Shown: positions 8,966 through 17,899 of the stretch, in pieces | Numbering within the stretch: the first letter of the stretch is position 1 | Layout: every line of letters starts with the position of its first letter | Assembly: GCA_041659545.1 (NCBI GenBank) | Contig: JBAZYB010000001.1 | Coordinates: 124,001-188,000 of the forward strand | Reading direction: 5' to 3' | DNA: 64,000 nucleotides | Source: Hyphomicrobium_A sp041659545 | Lineage (GTDB): Bacteria > Pseudomonadota > Alphaproteobacteria > Rhizobiales > Hyphomicrobiaceae | Translations under genes and position numbers: made by a program | The notes under the pieces: generated by a model | Told to the model about the DNA's origin: nothing | Databases searched by the model: none | What the model saw: the letters and a program-made list of their open reading frames with translations, nothing else

Positions 8966-9691
8966 ATGTCGCAGCTTATACTCTTGGCCTCAAGGGAGTC
9001 TGGCTTAAAGGCCATTCGCGAGCGACTAGAGGCCGCGGGTTTTGGCGTCGTCATGGACTCGCAACAAGACGACTCTGTTGCAGAAATTGAATGCCGAGTG
9101 CCGCAGCATGACGAATGCTATGTCTTGGTGTTGATCGACCGCGGCATCCCAGCAAAGGCAAGTCGTCCCGAATGCTTTGGAAGCGCCGACGGACGAAATG
9201 CTACGAGACACACCTCGGTCTTGGATCCGTCGCTTCACGCCAGGATCGAACCTCTGTCGATCACCCACAGTTCCGGCGACACCATTCGCTATGCAGCCGC
9301 GCGTTGGGCAACGGCAGTCGTTCGCATCCTTGATTCTCCAGAAGACCCAAATACGGTGTCGGCATGGAGTTCCTGTGTGAACGCGTCCTCTGGAGCGCTG
9401 CGCAACTGGTGCAGTACTGTCGGCATCGGTGCACGGCGGTCGCTGGTCTTCGGGCGTATGTTGCGCGCGGTCGTTTTGGCAATGGACCGAGGGACAAGAG
9501 CAGAAAACCTCTTGAACGTCACAGACAAGAGAACCCTGAAGAAGTTGTTTGAACTTTCTGGCCTACCCGATCCCCGCTTGCCGCCGGGAGTTGACGACTT
9601 CTTGGATCGGCAGACCCTCGTTCGAGATCCAGACGCATTGGCCGAGATTAGGCGGCTCCTAGCAGTGAAAGGACTTCGGACGGCTAGGTAG
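8966..9691 (+). CDS. Hypothetical protein with receiver-like N-terminus and HTH-like C-terminus
   Basis: 241 residues. The first 60 residues start with a beta strand and helix (L-I-L-L-A-S-R-E-S-G, then A-I-R-E-R-L-E-A-A-G-F-G-V-V-M-D) reminiscent of a response-regulator fold, though no phospho-acceptor aspartate is clear. The last 100 residues are helical (L-V-F-G-R-M-L-R-A-V-V-L, N-V-T-D-K-R-T-L-K-K-L-F-E-L-S-G) and could bind DNA. It is preceded by the palindrome at 8894-8912, so it may be autoregulated. A transcriptional regulator is my best guess, with low certainty. Confidence 0.5.
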   Translation: MSQLILLASRESGLKAIRERLEAAGFGVVMDSQQDDSVAEIECRVPQHDECYVLVLIDRGIPAKASRPECFGSADGRNATRHTSVLDPSLHARIEPLSITHSSGDTIRYAAARWATAVVRILDSPEDPNTVSAWSSCVNASSGALRNWCSTVGIGARRSLVFGRMLRAVVLAMDRGTRAENLLNVTDKRTLKKLFELSGLPDPRLPPGVDDFLDRQTLVRDPDALAEIRRLLAVKGLRTAR

Positions 9692-9836
9692 TTATCTCTG
9701 CGCCAGTTGTTTCGTCACGCTCGACGGTTGTACTTCCGTTTGCAACTCGTCGCGCGTTACGACGTGAGCTGGCTTCCCTCCAAGGGCAAAATGTACGTCG
9801 CTTCCTGCCTCACTCTGCTCTTGATCAATTCAATTA

Positions 9837-9853
9837 GACATCTAAAGTGTCTC
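9837..9853. promoter_or_regulatory. Putative operator (site 2), same motif as site 1
   Basis: GACAT-CTAAAG-TGTCTC, embedded in the imperfect palindrome ATTAGACAT...TGTCTCTAAT, about 90 bp upstream of the ATG at 9943. It shares 11 of 11 defined bases (GACAT-N6-TGTCTC) with the site at 8896-8912. The remainder of 9692-9942 shows no gene. Confidence 0.5.
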
Positions 9854-9942
9854 TAATCAGTCGCAGGTTTGGCGTCTCACACTTCAAAGGCCCGACGACT
9901 GCCTGTGACTGAGAGGGCGAAGCTCCATCCGGCCCTTTAGAA

Positions 9943-10341
9943 ATGACTTCCCAATACACCTTTATCAGGGCCAGCTTGGCCAATGCGCTGCCAGCCGTCG
10001 AATTTGCCGGTCCGCTGTTAATTCGCCTATTCGCGAAGGATAGGAACGCAGACCTTGGCGCGCGCTTGGAAACTATCCTTGAGCGCGTGGCCCTGGACTG
10101 TGGGTGTGAAGCAGAACTGGCCGCACTAAGGACATCATCTCACCAGGCTTCCGGCTCTGCCAGCAGGTTCCTCGATGCAGCCTCTCAACTACGCTATCTG
10201 GTGGAATGCGCTTGTGGATCCACGATTGAATATCGCCTGTCCGAGGCACTCGGCGTTGATTGTCCAAGGTGGATTCGGCTTCGCTGCATCGCCTGCGACG
10301 CCGAGATTAGATGGTTTGTGCCCTCATTACCCTGTGAATGA
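9943..10341 (+). CDS. Hypothetical protein with paired cysteine motifs
   Basis: 132 residues, no family recognised. The C-terminal 60 residues contain C-A-C-G-S (about residue 92) and C-I-A-C-D (about residue 118), which could bind one zinc ion. The N-terminal half is helical and leucine/alanine-rich. It follows the second GACAT-N6-TGTCTC site and may be co-regulated with the gene at 8966. Confidence 0.45.
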   Translation: MTSQYTFIRASLANALPAVEFAGPLLIRLFAKDRNADLGARLETILERVALDCGCEAELAALRTSSHQASGSASRFLDAASQLRYLVECACGSTIEYRLSEALGVDCPRWIRLRCIACDAEIRWFVPSLPCE

Positions 10342-10422
10342 ACGCTGTGCGGGACGGTGTGCAGAAGTGGCTTCTGCAAGTATAGAATGGCCGCCAAGGA
10401 CCCACTACACTGAGGAGCCGCC

Positions 10423-12822
10423 ATGCTGAGACATGTTGTCTATGCTCTCCGATCTCTATTGAGAGATCCTTTGTTGACCACCATGGCGTCTCTCACCATG
10501 GCTGTGGGACTCGCTGCTGTTACTGCTACGTTCAGCATCATTGATACGACCCTGCTGAAACCTCTGCCGTATCCTCGATCCTCCGATCTTTACTTTCTTG
10601 GAACGGGCACGCTGGATGGAAGTGTCTCCACCGGAAAGGTCGCACCGGTGGAACTGTCTCGGCTTAACGACGCCAGGAAGTCGGTGGCACACGCGGCTTT
10701 CACCGCGCGTACGGAAACAGCGATCATCGATGGTGCCGGTATCCCAACTCCTACCGTGGCTGTGAGTGTGAGTGACGAGTTCTTTCAAGTATTGGGACTG
10801 CCGATGGCGCTCGGGCGAGTGTTCACGCCAGACGAGCACAAAGGGAAGGGCCCCTCAGTCGCAGTGCTCGCGTTCGATACCTGGACGAACCTGTTCGGCA
10901 GCGCGCCAGACATCGTCGGACGTTCGATTCGTCTGACAGAAGGTCCTGTTACCGTCGTGGGCGTTGCGCCTCCGAGCCTAAGAACGCCAGCCGATACTGC
11001 GCTCTGGACAAACTCGCGCCTGGATCGCCAGAGCACCGTTCACAGGTACGATGGGTACGTCCGGCTTCACCCTGGTAGAACTGCCGAAGAGCTGCGGGCA
11101 GAACTTGACGTCACGATGGCCGCACTCGCGGTCGAGTACCCCGCAGAAGAGCGCAATCGCCGATACACATCTCGGTCACTACTTGACCACGTTGTTGGTG
11201 ACTTAAGACCGGTCCTGGGACTCCTGGCGATTGGGTCGGTGGTCGTTCTATTACTGGCGTTGGTTAACGTGACCAATCTTCTCCTTGTTCGTGGATTATA
11301 CCGCTCGCGCGAGGTCGCATTGCGTGCCGCATTGGGCGCGAGCCGCGGAGATCTCGTACGGCAACAGATTTCCGAGGCATTGGTACTGACGACCATCGCG
11401 GTAGTTGTTGGGTCCGGGATTGCTTTCGGGAGCTTACGAGCCCTCTTAGCTATGGGAAGTGCGATCCTGCCCCGCTTTGAGACGGTCTCGGTCGACCTTC
11501 CGGTTGTGGCTTTCGTTGGTGGGATTTCATTGGTCACCGCCTTATTGGTTGCGGCCATACCGGCTTGGCGAATCTCGCAAGCGGACGTGCGAGGCACCTT
11601 GAATGAAGGCGGACGGGGTATAACCCTAGGCAAGTCGCCGCGCCGCCTGTTCGCGACAATGATCGTGGCAGAAATAGCGCTCGCGATCCTGTTGATCGGT
11701 AACGTCGGCGTGGTGTCACAGAGTCTGTCACTGCTTGAGGAAACCCATCCCGGATTTGACTCTGAGGGGCGGCTGACGGCGGAAGTGCTTTTGGAGCCAA
11801 CGAAGTACAGGACAGCCGACCAGTTGGCTACTTGGTTTCGAGCAGTTAGCGAGCGAATAGGCGCGATACCCGGAGTCGAGTCTGTTGCTTCAGCGTCGTC
11901 ATTTCCTCTCGGAACCGAGCGGGACACGGCCTGGTTTCTCGCAGTCGCCGGAGCTGCTCAAGATCCGAACAGGCAAGACTCAGCGAGGGTCAGGCGCGTA
12001 AGTCCTGGCTTTTTCGGGACAATGGGTATCGCGTTGCTTAACGGCCGCGAGTTCAACTGGCAGGACTTACCGACAAACCCGCCAATTGCCATTGTTAACC
12101 GCTCATTCGCCCAGAAGTTCCTGGCGGGACGCGAACCATTGAGCTCACAGTTCGCCGTCGGCTATCCGACCGTAAACCCCAAAGTCCTCATCAATGTTGT
12201 CGGGGTGGTTGATGATGCAAAGTACGCGACGTTAGACGGCTCGGCTGAGCCCACTTTCTACTTCTCACAGAGTCAGGCGACCTATTGGCGCCAAACAGTA
12301 ATTGTCCGGACGCAGATTGCTGATCCGACTGTCATCGGCGGCGCTGTCACGTCTGCAATTCGGGAGGCGGACCCCGAAGTGCCGATCGTAATCAACACGG
12401 CGGACCGGGTTGTAGCGGACTCACTGCGGATGCAACGTATCGGGGTGGTGCTGATGATGATGTTTGCGGGATGCGCTCTCGTCATGGCGGCCGGAGGTAT
12501 CTACGGCGTAGTCGCTCATACTGTCGGACAACGGACTGCTGAAGTCGCCACCCGTTTGGCGCTTGGTGCCACACCTCAGGACGTCGTGCTGCTCATCGCT
12601 AAGCAGGGTGCGAGTCTGATTCTCGTCGGCGGTGCCTTAGGGCTCTTTGGTGTCTATGCTGGAGGGCGTCTCCTTCGCAGCCAAATCTCTTACGTTGCCG
12701 GCACAGACTTGGCGATGGTTTCTGCGGCGGTCGCCGTGGTCGTCGTTGTCGCCGCCGGCGGAGTACTGCTTCCTGCAGTGCGAATCAGTCGGATGCACGC
12801 CCGGGAGAGTCTGAGAGCCTGA
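10423..12822 (+). CDS. ADOP-type ABC transporter permease (MacB/FtsX family)
   Basis: 799 residues, the full length of the Acidobacteria duplicated-orphan-permease family. An N-terminal MacB-like periplasmic domain follows the first membrane segment (residues about 20-40, start M-L-R-H-V-V-Y-A-L-R-S-L-L-R-D-P). A FtsX bundle lies at about 265-390 (R-S-R-E-V-A-L-R-A-A-L-G-A-S-R-G-D-L-V-R-Q), a second periplasmic domain follows, and a second FtsX bundle lies at about 675-799 (G-Q-R-T-A-E-V-A-T-R-L-A-L-G-A). GAGGAG sits just upstream of the ATG. No ATPase gene is adjacent, as usual for ADOPs. The role is probably efflux or envelope remodelling. It could be the last gene outside the biosynthetic cluster or a resistance element of it. 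Confidence 0.9.
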   Translation: MLRHVVYALRSLLRDPLLTTMASLTMAVGLAAVTATFSIIDTTLLKPLPYPRSSDLYFLGTGTLDGSVSTGKVAPVELSRLNDARKSVAHAAFTARTETAIIDGAGIPTPTVAVSVSDEFFQVLGLPMALGRVFTPDEHKGKGPSVAVLAFDTWTNLFGSAPDIVGRSIRLTEGPVTVVGVAPPSLRTPADTALWTNSRLDRQSTVHRYDGYVRLHPGRTAEELRAELDVTMAALAVEYPAEERNRRYTSRSLLDHVVGDLRPVLGLLAIGSVVVLLLALVNVTNLLLVRGLYRSREVALRAALGASRGDLVRQQISEALVLTTIAVVVGSGIAFGSLRALLAMGSAILPRFETVSVDLPVVAFVGGISLVTALLVAAIPAWRISQADVRGTLNEGGRGITLGKSPRRLFATMIVAEIALAILLIGNVGVVSQSLSLLEETHPGFDSEGRLTAEVLLEPTKYRTADQLATWFRAVSERIGAIPGVESVASASSFPLGTERDTAWFLAVAGAAQDPNRQDSARVRRVSPGFFGTMGIALLNGREFNWQDLPTNPPIAIVNRSFAQKFLAGREPLSSQFAVGYPTVNPKVLINVVGVVDDAKYATLDGSAEPTFYFSQSQATYWRQTVIVRTQIADPTVIGGAVTSAIREADPEVPIVINTADRVVADSLRMQRIGVVLMMMFAGCALVMAAGGIYGVVAHTVGQRTAEVATRLALGATPQDVVLLIAKQGASLILVGGALGLFGVYAGGRLLRSQISYVAGTDLAMVSAAVAVVVVVAAGGVLLPAVRISRMHARESLRA

Positions 12823-12857
12823 CAGCTTTGTCACCCGGACGGTCATTCGTCTCCAAG

Positions 12858-13907
12858 ATGCTCGTGAAGTCTAAAGTTGAAACGTTAAGGTCCGAAGGGA
12901 ATAGCCTCGCGATCCTCGGTGAGGCGGAAGAGGCGGTGCTCGGCCGATTGGCTGCCGCCTTCGACCCCTTGGCGACCGACATTGTCTTCGTGTCTGGCTC
13001 GCGAATGGAGGGGCTCGGCAACTCGACATCGGATTTCGACCTCTACGTCGTGCAGTCCGAGAAATACACTGGGGACCCGTTCGTGACAGTTGTACTGGAC
13101 GCTCAGTACGCCGTTTACGAGATCTTTAGCCTGGCCCACGCTACGCGAGTGGCTACAACGCTTAACGCTATCGATCGGAACGACTATCGGCAAATAGCCT
13201 CCCTGTCGCTGTTCGAGCTTGAGTTCTACTATCGCGTCTTAATTGGCCGGGCTCTCACCAGCCACCACTCTTTCGAGCAACTACGGGATTCATTCCGGCG
13301 CTCAACAATAGATGAATGTGTGGCGACATGGTGCGGGCTGCGCTCGGTGGTTTTGCTCGGTGAGGCTCGGCAAAAGCTTGCATTGTGTCGCGAGGCCGGA
13401 GCGTACGTAGCCGCTCAACAGGCGGCGGCGGCGGCACTCGACTCATTTCTGGCGGCACATGGGCAGTCTTATCCTGGATTCAAGTGGCGGTTCGAGAAAT
13501 TGCTCAGGATCGTTCCAAAGACTTCGCCAGATTTCAAACGCGCCTGGGACATCAAGTCATTGGGCCGTCGGGATGTTTCCCAATATCTCGATGCGGTCGC
13601 CGAGTTTTGTCGCGACATGGGCATGCAGGCGTTTGAGTCCTGGTCGTTGAACGACGTGATGTGCCGTCAGGCGAAGACAGCCCAGGCTATCGTGGTGAAC
13701 GGTCAATGCTTCATCGTCGAGAACAAGACAACGTTGTTTGAGCTGGATGAAGCCAGCTCTAAGCTCTGGCAATGGATTGCGACTCCGACCCGGCGAGGCG
13801 ATCTTCTCGACCGCGCTGAGCAGGAGCAAGTCATGACTGCGCTCGAGGTGGACGAAGTCCTGTTCGACCTAGCAATGCACGGTCTTCTTCGGCAGGGAAG
13901 CGTATGA
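12858..13907 (+). CDS. Nucleotidyltransferase-PqqD-like fusion protein
   Basis: 349 residues, ATG 12858. Residues 42-64 carry the nucleotidyltransferase signature: V-S-G-S-R-M-E-G-L-G-N-S-T-S-D-F-D-L, with Asp59 and Asp61 as likely metal ligands. The middle part is helical. From about residue 270 the tail reads V-N-G-Q-C-F-I-V-E-N, L-F-E-L-D-E-A-S-S-K-L-W-Q-W-I and V-L-F-D-L-A-M-H-G-L-L, the pattern of PqqD-like or winged-helix RiPP-recognition domains. The fusion suggests transfer of a nucleotide to a peptide- or carrier-bound substrate; that is inference. It is the first gene of the overlapping cluster, and its stop overlaps the next ATG. Confidence 0.65.
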   Translation: MLVKSKVETLRSEGNSLAILGEAEEAVLGRLAAAFDPLATDIVFVSGSRMEGLGNSTSDFDLYVVQSEKYTGDPFVTVVLDAQYAVYEIFSLAHATRVATTLNAIDRNDYRQIASLSLFELEFYYRVLIGRALTSHHSFEQLRDSFRRSTIDECVATWCGLRSVVLLGEARQKLALCREAGAYVAAQQAAAAALDSFLAAHGQSYPGFKWRFEKLLRIVPKTSPDFKRAWDIKSLGRRDVSQYLDAVAEFCRDMGMQAFESWSLNDVMCRQAKTAQAIVVNGQCFIVENKTTLFELDEASSKLWQWIATPTRRGDLLDRAEQEQVMTALEVDEVLFDLAMHGLLRQGSV

Positions 13908-14749
13908 CAGTCCCGGTGCGCCGTTTGCGAAGGATGCCTCGCGCTGCCAGCGCGCACTTCGTCGCCGATGCGCTCGCAACGAGGGTCGTCACCGCACACA
14001 GTGGGTACCATCTCGATATCGAGGGTGGTCTGCAAGCGAGTCAATACGGCATGGTGTTTGTTGCAGCGCGACTAGCCCTATATGCCGCGCTGTACGTTCA
14101 TCTGGCGAGACAGGGGAAAGTGGCGATGCTGCCCGCGGACATGCGAGAGATAGGCAGCCAAGTGTTCGACCTATTAGCCGCGGACCCAGCAGAAGCGGAC
14201 GTGCTAGCAACGGCAATGGAGTTCGAGCGCGCGAATCCGTCAACCCCTGACGAGGTGCGCCAGTTCGTCGAAGCGTATCGCGCGTTCTTTGCGAACGTCC
14301 TGCAGCTCGATCGCGGATTTGCGCATGCCACACTGTTCTCGGACAACACCTACGATCAGTACTTGAACTATGCCTCCGAGCTGACCAAGGCATTCGAATT
14401 GATTGGTATTGCCGGCATCAATATTCCGGACATCCGCGCGCGCGCAGCGAAGCGGACCGCTGTGGCGGGTCGCCTCTCCGTAGGAGAGCCGAATGTGCCT
14501 TCCCTCTCGATAGCTAAACCGATTGAGGAAACAGCGCCAGATGTCCGACAGGTCGTCGTGTCGCTTGACGAACGCGATGTCGAGCCACTGCGTGCGGCGC
14601 TGCGTGCGCTAACCGAGGCAATCACGGCCGAGCTTGCATCGACCGACGGCCGCGATGAGCGGCGCGAACTACTAGTTCGCCAAGGTGGGTTCGAGCGGAC
14701 GCTGGAGCGGTTGGCTGAACAGGCACGGCCGACTTTATCAAAGCCATGA
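13904..14749 (+). CDS. Cluster protein of unknown function (281 aa)
   Basis: 281 residues, predicted mostly helical, no family recognised. The first 15 residues are basic; then come a hydrophobic stretch (V-F-V-A-A-R-L-A-L-Y-A-A-L-Y-V) and acidic helices, and a C-terminal section (about 190-281) rich in charged residues with a coiled-coil look. There are no cysteine clusters or P-loop. It starts with ATGA overlapping the nucleotidyltransferase-PqqD gene and ends with ATGA overlapping the aldehyde dehydrogenase gene, so it is made with them. It may be a structural or partner protein of the upstream fusion. Confidence 0.6.
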   Translation: MTVPVRRLRRMPRAASAHFVADALATRVVTAHSGYHLDIEGGLQASQYGMVFVAARLALYAALYVHLARQGKVAMLPADMREIGSQVFDLLAADPAEADVLATAMEFERANPSTPDEVRQFVEAYRAFFANVLQLDRGFAHATLFSDNTYDQYLNYASELTKAFELIGIAGINIPDIRARAAKRTAVAGRLSVGEPNVPSLSIAKPIEETAPDVRQVVVSLDERDVEPLRAALRALTEAITAELASTDGRDERRELLVRQGGFERTLERLAEQARPTLSKP

Positions 14750-16200
14750 TTGACGAGCCCGCGACGCAGGGGCCGCGATGGTCCTTCGGCGACCGGGTGA
14801 ACCGCGTCGATGAATCCATGATGATTGCCGGAGAGCTGCGCGAAGCTATTGATGGCGAGCGTTACGTCGTCTTCAATCCGGCCGATAGCTTGGAGGTCGG
14901 CACGGCGCCGCTCGGAACTCCGGCAGATGCAAGGACCGCTGTAGATGCTGCGGAGCGAGCTGGTGAAAAGTGGCGAGCCGTCAGTGTGAAAGAACGCGCG
15001 CGCCTACTTGAGACTGCTGTGGACGCTGTAGCAAGCGAATGTGACGGTCTGTCCCAATTGCTAACGGCTGAACAGGGGAAGCCTTTACACGAGGCACGCG
15101 CCGAAGTTCTTAGCTTTATACAGAGGATGCGAGTCTTCGCTAGGATCGCTCGTGGCAACGCTGACGGCCACGTGCCTTTGGTGTCTGCGGTCCCGAGCAG
15201 ACGCTCCGCGACAGCATCGGATACCCGGCCCGTAGTCGGACTGGTCGCTTGGAACTATCCGGTGGGCCTCGCGGCTAAGAAGGTCGGTCCGAACCTCTTA
15301 GCTGGGCGCGCAGTTGTTCTCAAGCCGGCGCTAACGACACCACTGACGACCCTCCGTCTAGTGCAGCTCATGAACCACGCAGGTTTGCCTGAGGGTGTTC
15401 TCAACTGCGTCACGGGTAGGGGCGACGTGATCGGCAAGGCTCTCGTCGCCGACTCGCGGGTCGGGCGAATTCACCTGTCCGGAAGCGATCAGACCGGCAC
15501 CTCAGTCGCACGCAACGTTCGATCGAACTTTCCAGAAATGATTCTTGAGTTGGCAGGATCGGACCCGATGGTGGTCTGCGCGGATGCCGATATCGCGGCC
15601 GCCGCCACGGCCGCGACCGTCGGGAGATTCAAGAATGCTGGTCAAGCATGCATAGCGGTCAAACGGCTGTATGTCGACCGCGACATCTATCCTGAGTTCG
15701 TGGCACGGCTGCGCGATGAAGTCAGCAGGCTCGAACCCGGAGACGGCCGCATTGAGACAGTCCCGCCGCGCATACGGATGGGCCCTCTTCACACGGGTGC
15801 TCAGCGAGAACGGGTTGAGGCGCAATTGTTCGACGCTCTTGAAAGTGGTGCGTCCTTAATTATCGGCGGCTCGCGGCCAGCCAAAGCGGCCCTCTGCTCT
15901 GGGTACTTTCTCGATCCGACGGTAGTCGCGCACGGACCAACTTCGAGCCGCCTCCTGACGGAGGAAGTGTTTGGTCCGGTATTGCCCGTTGTCAAGACCT
16001 CCGGTCTGGATGATGCAATCACGAAAGCCAACCAAAGCACCTGGGACCTGAACGCATCTATCTGGACCCGCGATCAGACCGTCATTGACACCGCTCGGGC
16101 GAGTCTTAAATGCCGTTCACTCTGGGTGAACCGCCTGCCATTTGGATTCGAGCCCGGCGATAAGGTTGAGCGCACCACGGCCCTGAGCCAATCCCATTGA
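14746..16200 (+). CDS. Aldehyde dehydrogenase family protein
   Basis: 484 residues, typical length for NAD(P)-dependent aldehyde dehydrogenase. The motifs are in order: the Rossmann-part G-L-V-A-W-N-Y-P-V, K-P-A-L-T-T-P-L-T-T, the general-base region E-L-A-G-S-D-P with Glu268, the catalytic G-Q-A-C-I-A with Cys302 and the closing T-E-E-V-F-G-P-V-L-P-V. It should oxidise an aldehyde to an acid (or act in reverse on an activated acid). In this cluster it may process a pathway aldehyde made or used by the adjacent aldo/keto reductase. The C-terminus is slightly shortened after S-L-W-V-N-R-L-P-F-G. It overlaps genes on both sides. Confidence 0.9.
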   Translation: MIDEPATQGPRWSFGDRVNRVDESMMIAGELREAIDGERYVVFNPADSLEVGTAPLGTPADARTAVDAAERAGEKWRAVSVKERARLLETAVDAVASECDGLSQLLTAEQGKPLHEARAEVLSFIQRMRVFARIARGNADGHVPLVSAVPSRRSATASDTRPVVGLVAWNYPVGLAAKKVGPNLLAGRAVVLKPALTTPLTTLRLVQLMNHAGLPEGVLNCVTGRGDVIGKALVADSRVGRIHLSGSDQTGTSVARNVRSNFPEMILELAGSDPMVVCADADIAAAATAATVGRFKNAGQACIAVKRLYVDRDIYPEFVARLRDEVSRLEPGDGRIETVPPRIRMGPLHTGAQRERVEAQLFDALESGASLIIGGSRPAKAALCSGYFLDPTVVAHGPTSSRLLTEEVFGPVLPVVKTSGLDDAITKANQSTWDLNASIWTRDQTVIDTARASLKCRSLWVNRLPFGFEPGDKVERTTALSQSH

Positions 16201-17066
16201 GGCGCCGGTTGCTTGGGAGGAGTGGAATAGAGGTCTCGGCCATAGGGTTCGGCTGCATGGGCCTCTCGGAATTTCGCGGCCCTACGTCGGCAGAGGATGG
16301 GATCAAGGCCATCCACCGCGCCCTCGAATTGGGCATTGATCATTTCGACACCGCCGACATGTATGGCCACGGAGCCAATGAAGAACTCGTCGGAGCCGCG
16401 CTTGCCGGAAGGTGCGGTCAAGTTGTGATCGCGACCAAGTGCGGCATCGTCCGGAGCGCCGACGGTCATCGCCGGGATGGCCGCCCCCAGTACATCCGCG
16501 ACGCCTGTCTGTGCAGTCTGAAGCGGCTGCGTCGCGAATACGTCGATCTGCTGTATTTGCACCGCGTGGATCCGTGCGTCCCAATCGAAGATAGCGTGGG
16601 TGAGATCGCCAGGCTGGTTGCTGAAGGCAAGGTCCGGGCCATTGGTCTGTCAAAGATCGATGGCGGACTGCTGCGCCGGGCGAGGACTGTCGCCCCGATT
16701 GCGACGGTGCAAATGTCTTACTCGGCTTCGGACCGGAGAGTGGAAGCGGAATTGCTGCAGGTCTGTCGGGAGGTCGGCAGCGCCCTTGTCGCATACTCGC
16801 CTCTCGGTGGTGGCAGCATGGCGAGGGCGGACGTGGCCGGAAAACTCGAGAGAGTGGCGCGCGACTACAATGCGACGCCAGCACAACTGGCGTTAGCCTG
16901 GCTGCTATCTCGGGGGCCCGACGTGGTGCCGATTCCCGGGATGCGCCTAGTCGCGCATGTAGAAGAGAACGTAGCCGCTTGTAGGAAGGTCGAGCGGGCA
17001 GAACTCGAGGGAGCCGTAGAAGCTGTGAGCCGGATTGTTACGAGTTCCGCGTGGGCGATTCATTGA
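16197..17066 (+). CDS. Aldo/keto reductase
   Basis: 289 residues starting at TTG 16197, which overlaps the upstream TGA and gives the standard N-terminus R-L-L-G-R-S-G-I-E-V-S-A-I-G-F-G. The catalytic set of the family is visible: Asp and Tyr in F-D-T-A-D-M-Y-G, Lys in V-I-A-T-K-C-G, His in L-Y-L-H-R-V-D. The NADPH-binding C-terminus is present (V-P-I-P-G-M-R). It would reduce a carbonyl to an alcohol, or the reverse, using NADPH. Its position directly after an aldehyde dehydrogenase suggests the two adjust the oxidation state of one building block. Confidence 0.88.
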   Translation: MRRRLLGRSGIEVSAIGFGCMGLSEFRGPTSAEDGIKAIHRALELGIDHFDTADMYGHGANEELVGAALAGRCGQVVIATKCGIVRSADGHRRDGRPQYIRDACLCSLKRLRREYVDLLYLHRVDPCVPIEDSVGEIARLVAEGKVRAIGLSKIDGGLLRRARTVAPIATVQMSYSASDRRVEAELLQVCREVGSALVAYSPLGGGSMARADVAGKLERVARDYNATPAQLALAWLLSRGPDVVPIPGMRLVAHVEENVAACRKVERAELEGAVEAVSRIVTSSAWAIH

Positions 17067-17899
17067 AGCCGATCGCGGCTCTGAGCCGGGCCGACCGTTG
17101 CGTCTACGGATCAAAGGCGACGGCGCTCGGCGAATTGACTCGGGCCGGATTCTCAGTGCCGGACGGCGTGGCGCTGCCAATGTCCGTGTTCGACGCCGTC
17201 GTCGACGGCGCCGGTCTCAGCGAACGAGTCCGCCTGTATGAGAGCGATGCCGCATCGGCTACGCCGCGGGAATTGATCGCGCTTGAAACGACCATGACCG
17301 GGCTGTTCGAGGGGGCGGCGCTTTCGGAACCAGATACCGTCGCCCTCGCTGCATTCGCTGAGGAAGGCACGACGTTTGCTGTCCGGAGTAGCGCAGCGAA
17401 CGAGGATCTTGAAGGAGCGACCTTCGCAGGTCAGTATGTGTCATTTCTCAACGTCCCGCCCCACCTCCTTGTCTCACGGGTGTTGCAGTGCTTTGCGTCT
17501 CTCTTTGGTGCTCGCGCTGCGCTTTATCGCCGGAGAAAGCGCATCGAAGGAGTGGGGCGAATGGGCGTGATCGTGCAACAGATGGTGCAGGCGTCACATT
17601 CGGGTATCGTGTTTACGAAAGCGCCTCGGCACCCCGGAAAACTTCTGCTGGAATGCGGTTTAGGTTTGTGCGATGCAATTGTGTCTGGCCAGCTGGCGCC
17701 AAGCCGTTACTACATTGACCGCTCCACGCTGGAGATTGACACCGCGCAGGAAACGTTTTCGCTGAGCGACAGCGACATCCGCCGAATTACACAGAAGGCA
17801 CTTGTCATCGAAGCGCTGATGGGACACCCGCAGGACATCGAGTACAGCATCTTGAACGACGACTTGCTTGTGTTGCAGGCACGCCCGATTACGTCATGA
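17051..17899 (+). CDS. PEP synthase/dikinase N-terminal (ATP-grasp) domain, stand-alone
   Basis: 282 residues, GTG start inside the previous gene. It matches the ATP-binding N-terminal domain of PEP synthase, pyruvate phosphate dikinase and rifampin phosphotransferase: G-S-K-A-T-A-L-G-E-L, G-F-S-V-P-D-G-V-A-L-P near the start, V-R-S-S-A-A-N-E-D-L-E-G-A-T-F-A-G-Q-Y in the middle, V-I-V-Q-Q-M-V-Q-A-S-H-S-G-I-V-F, and the end D-I-E-Y-S-I-L-N-D-D-L-L-V-L-Q-A-R-P-I-T. The protein stops just where the phosphohistidine domain normally follows; that domain is encoded separately at 20457. Family chemistry moves the beta-phosphate of ATP via His to an acceptor. Confidence 0.85.
   Translation: MGDSLKPIAALSRADRCVYGSKATALGELTRAGFSVPDGVALPMSVFDAVVDGAGLSERVRLYESDAASATPRELIALETTMTGLFEGAALSEPDTVALAAFAEEGTTFAVRSSAANEDLEGATFAGQYVSFLNVPPHLLVSRVLQCFASLFGARAALYRRRKRIEGVGRMGVIVQQMVQASHSGIVFTKAPRHPGKLLLECGLGLCDAIVSGQLAPSRYYIDRSTLEIDTAQETFSLSDSDIRRITQKALVIEALMGHPQDIEYSILNDDLLVLQARPITS

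Noticed and set aside
11067..11927. 286-codon minus-strand frame inside the ADOP permease gene
   Set aside because: Antisense to a full-length, well-conserved permease; no start signal and a low-complexity Ser/Arg/Thr product.
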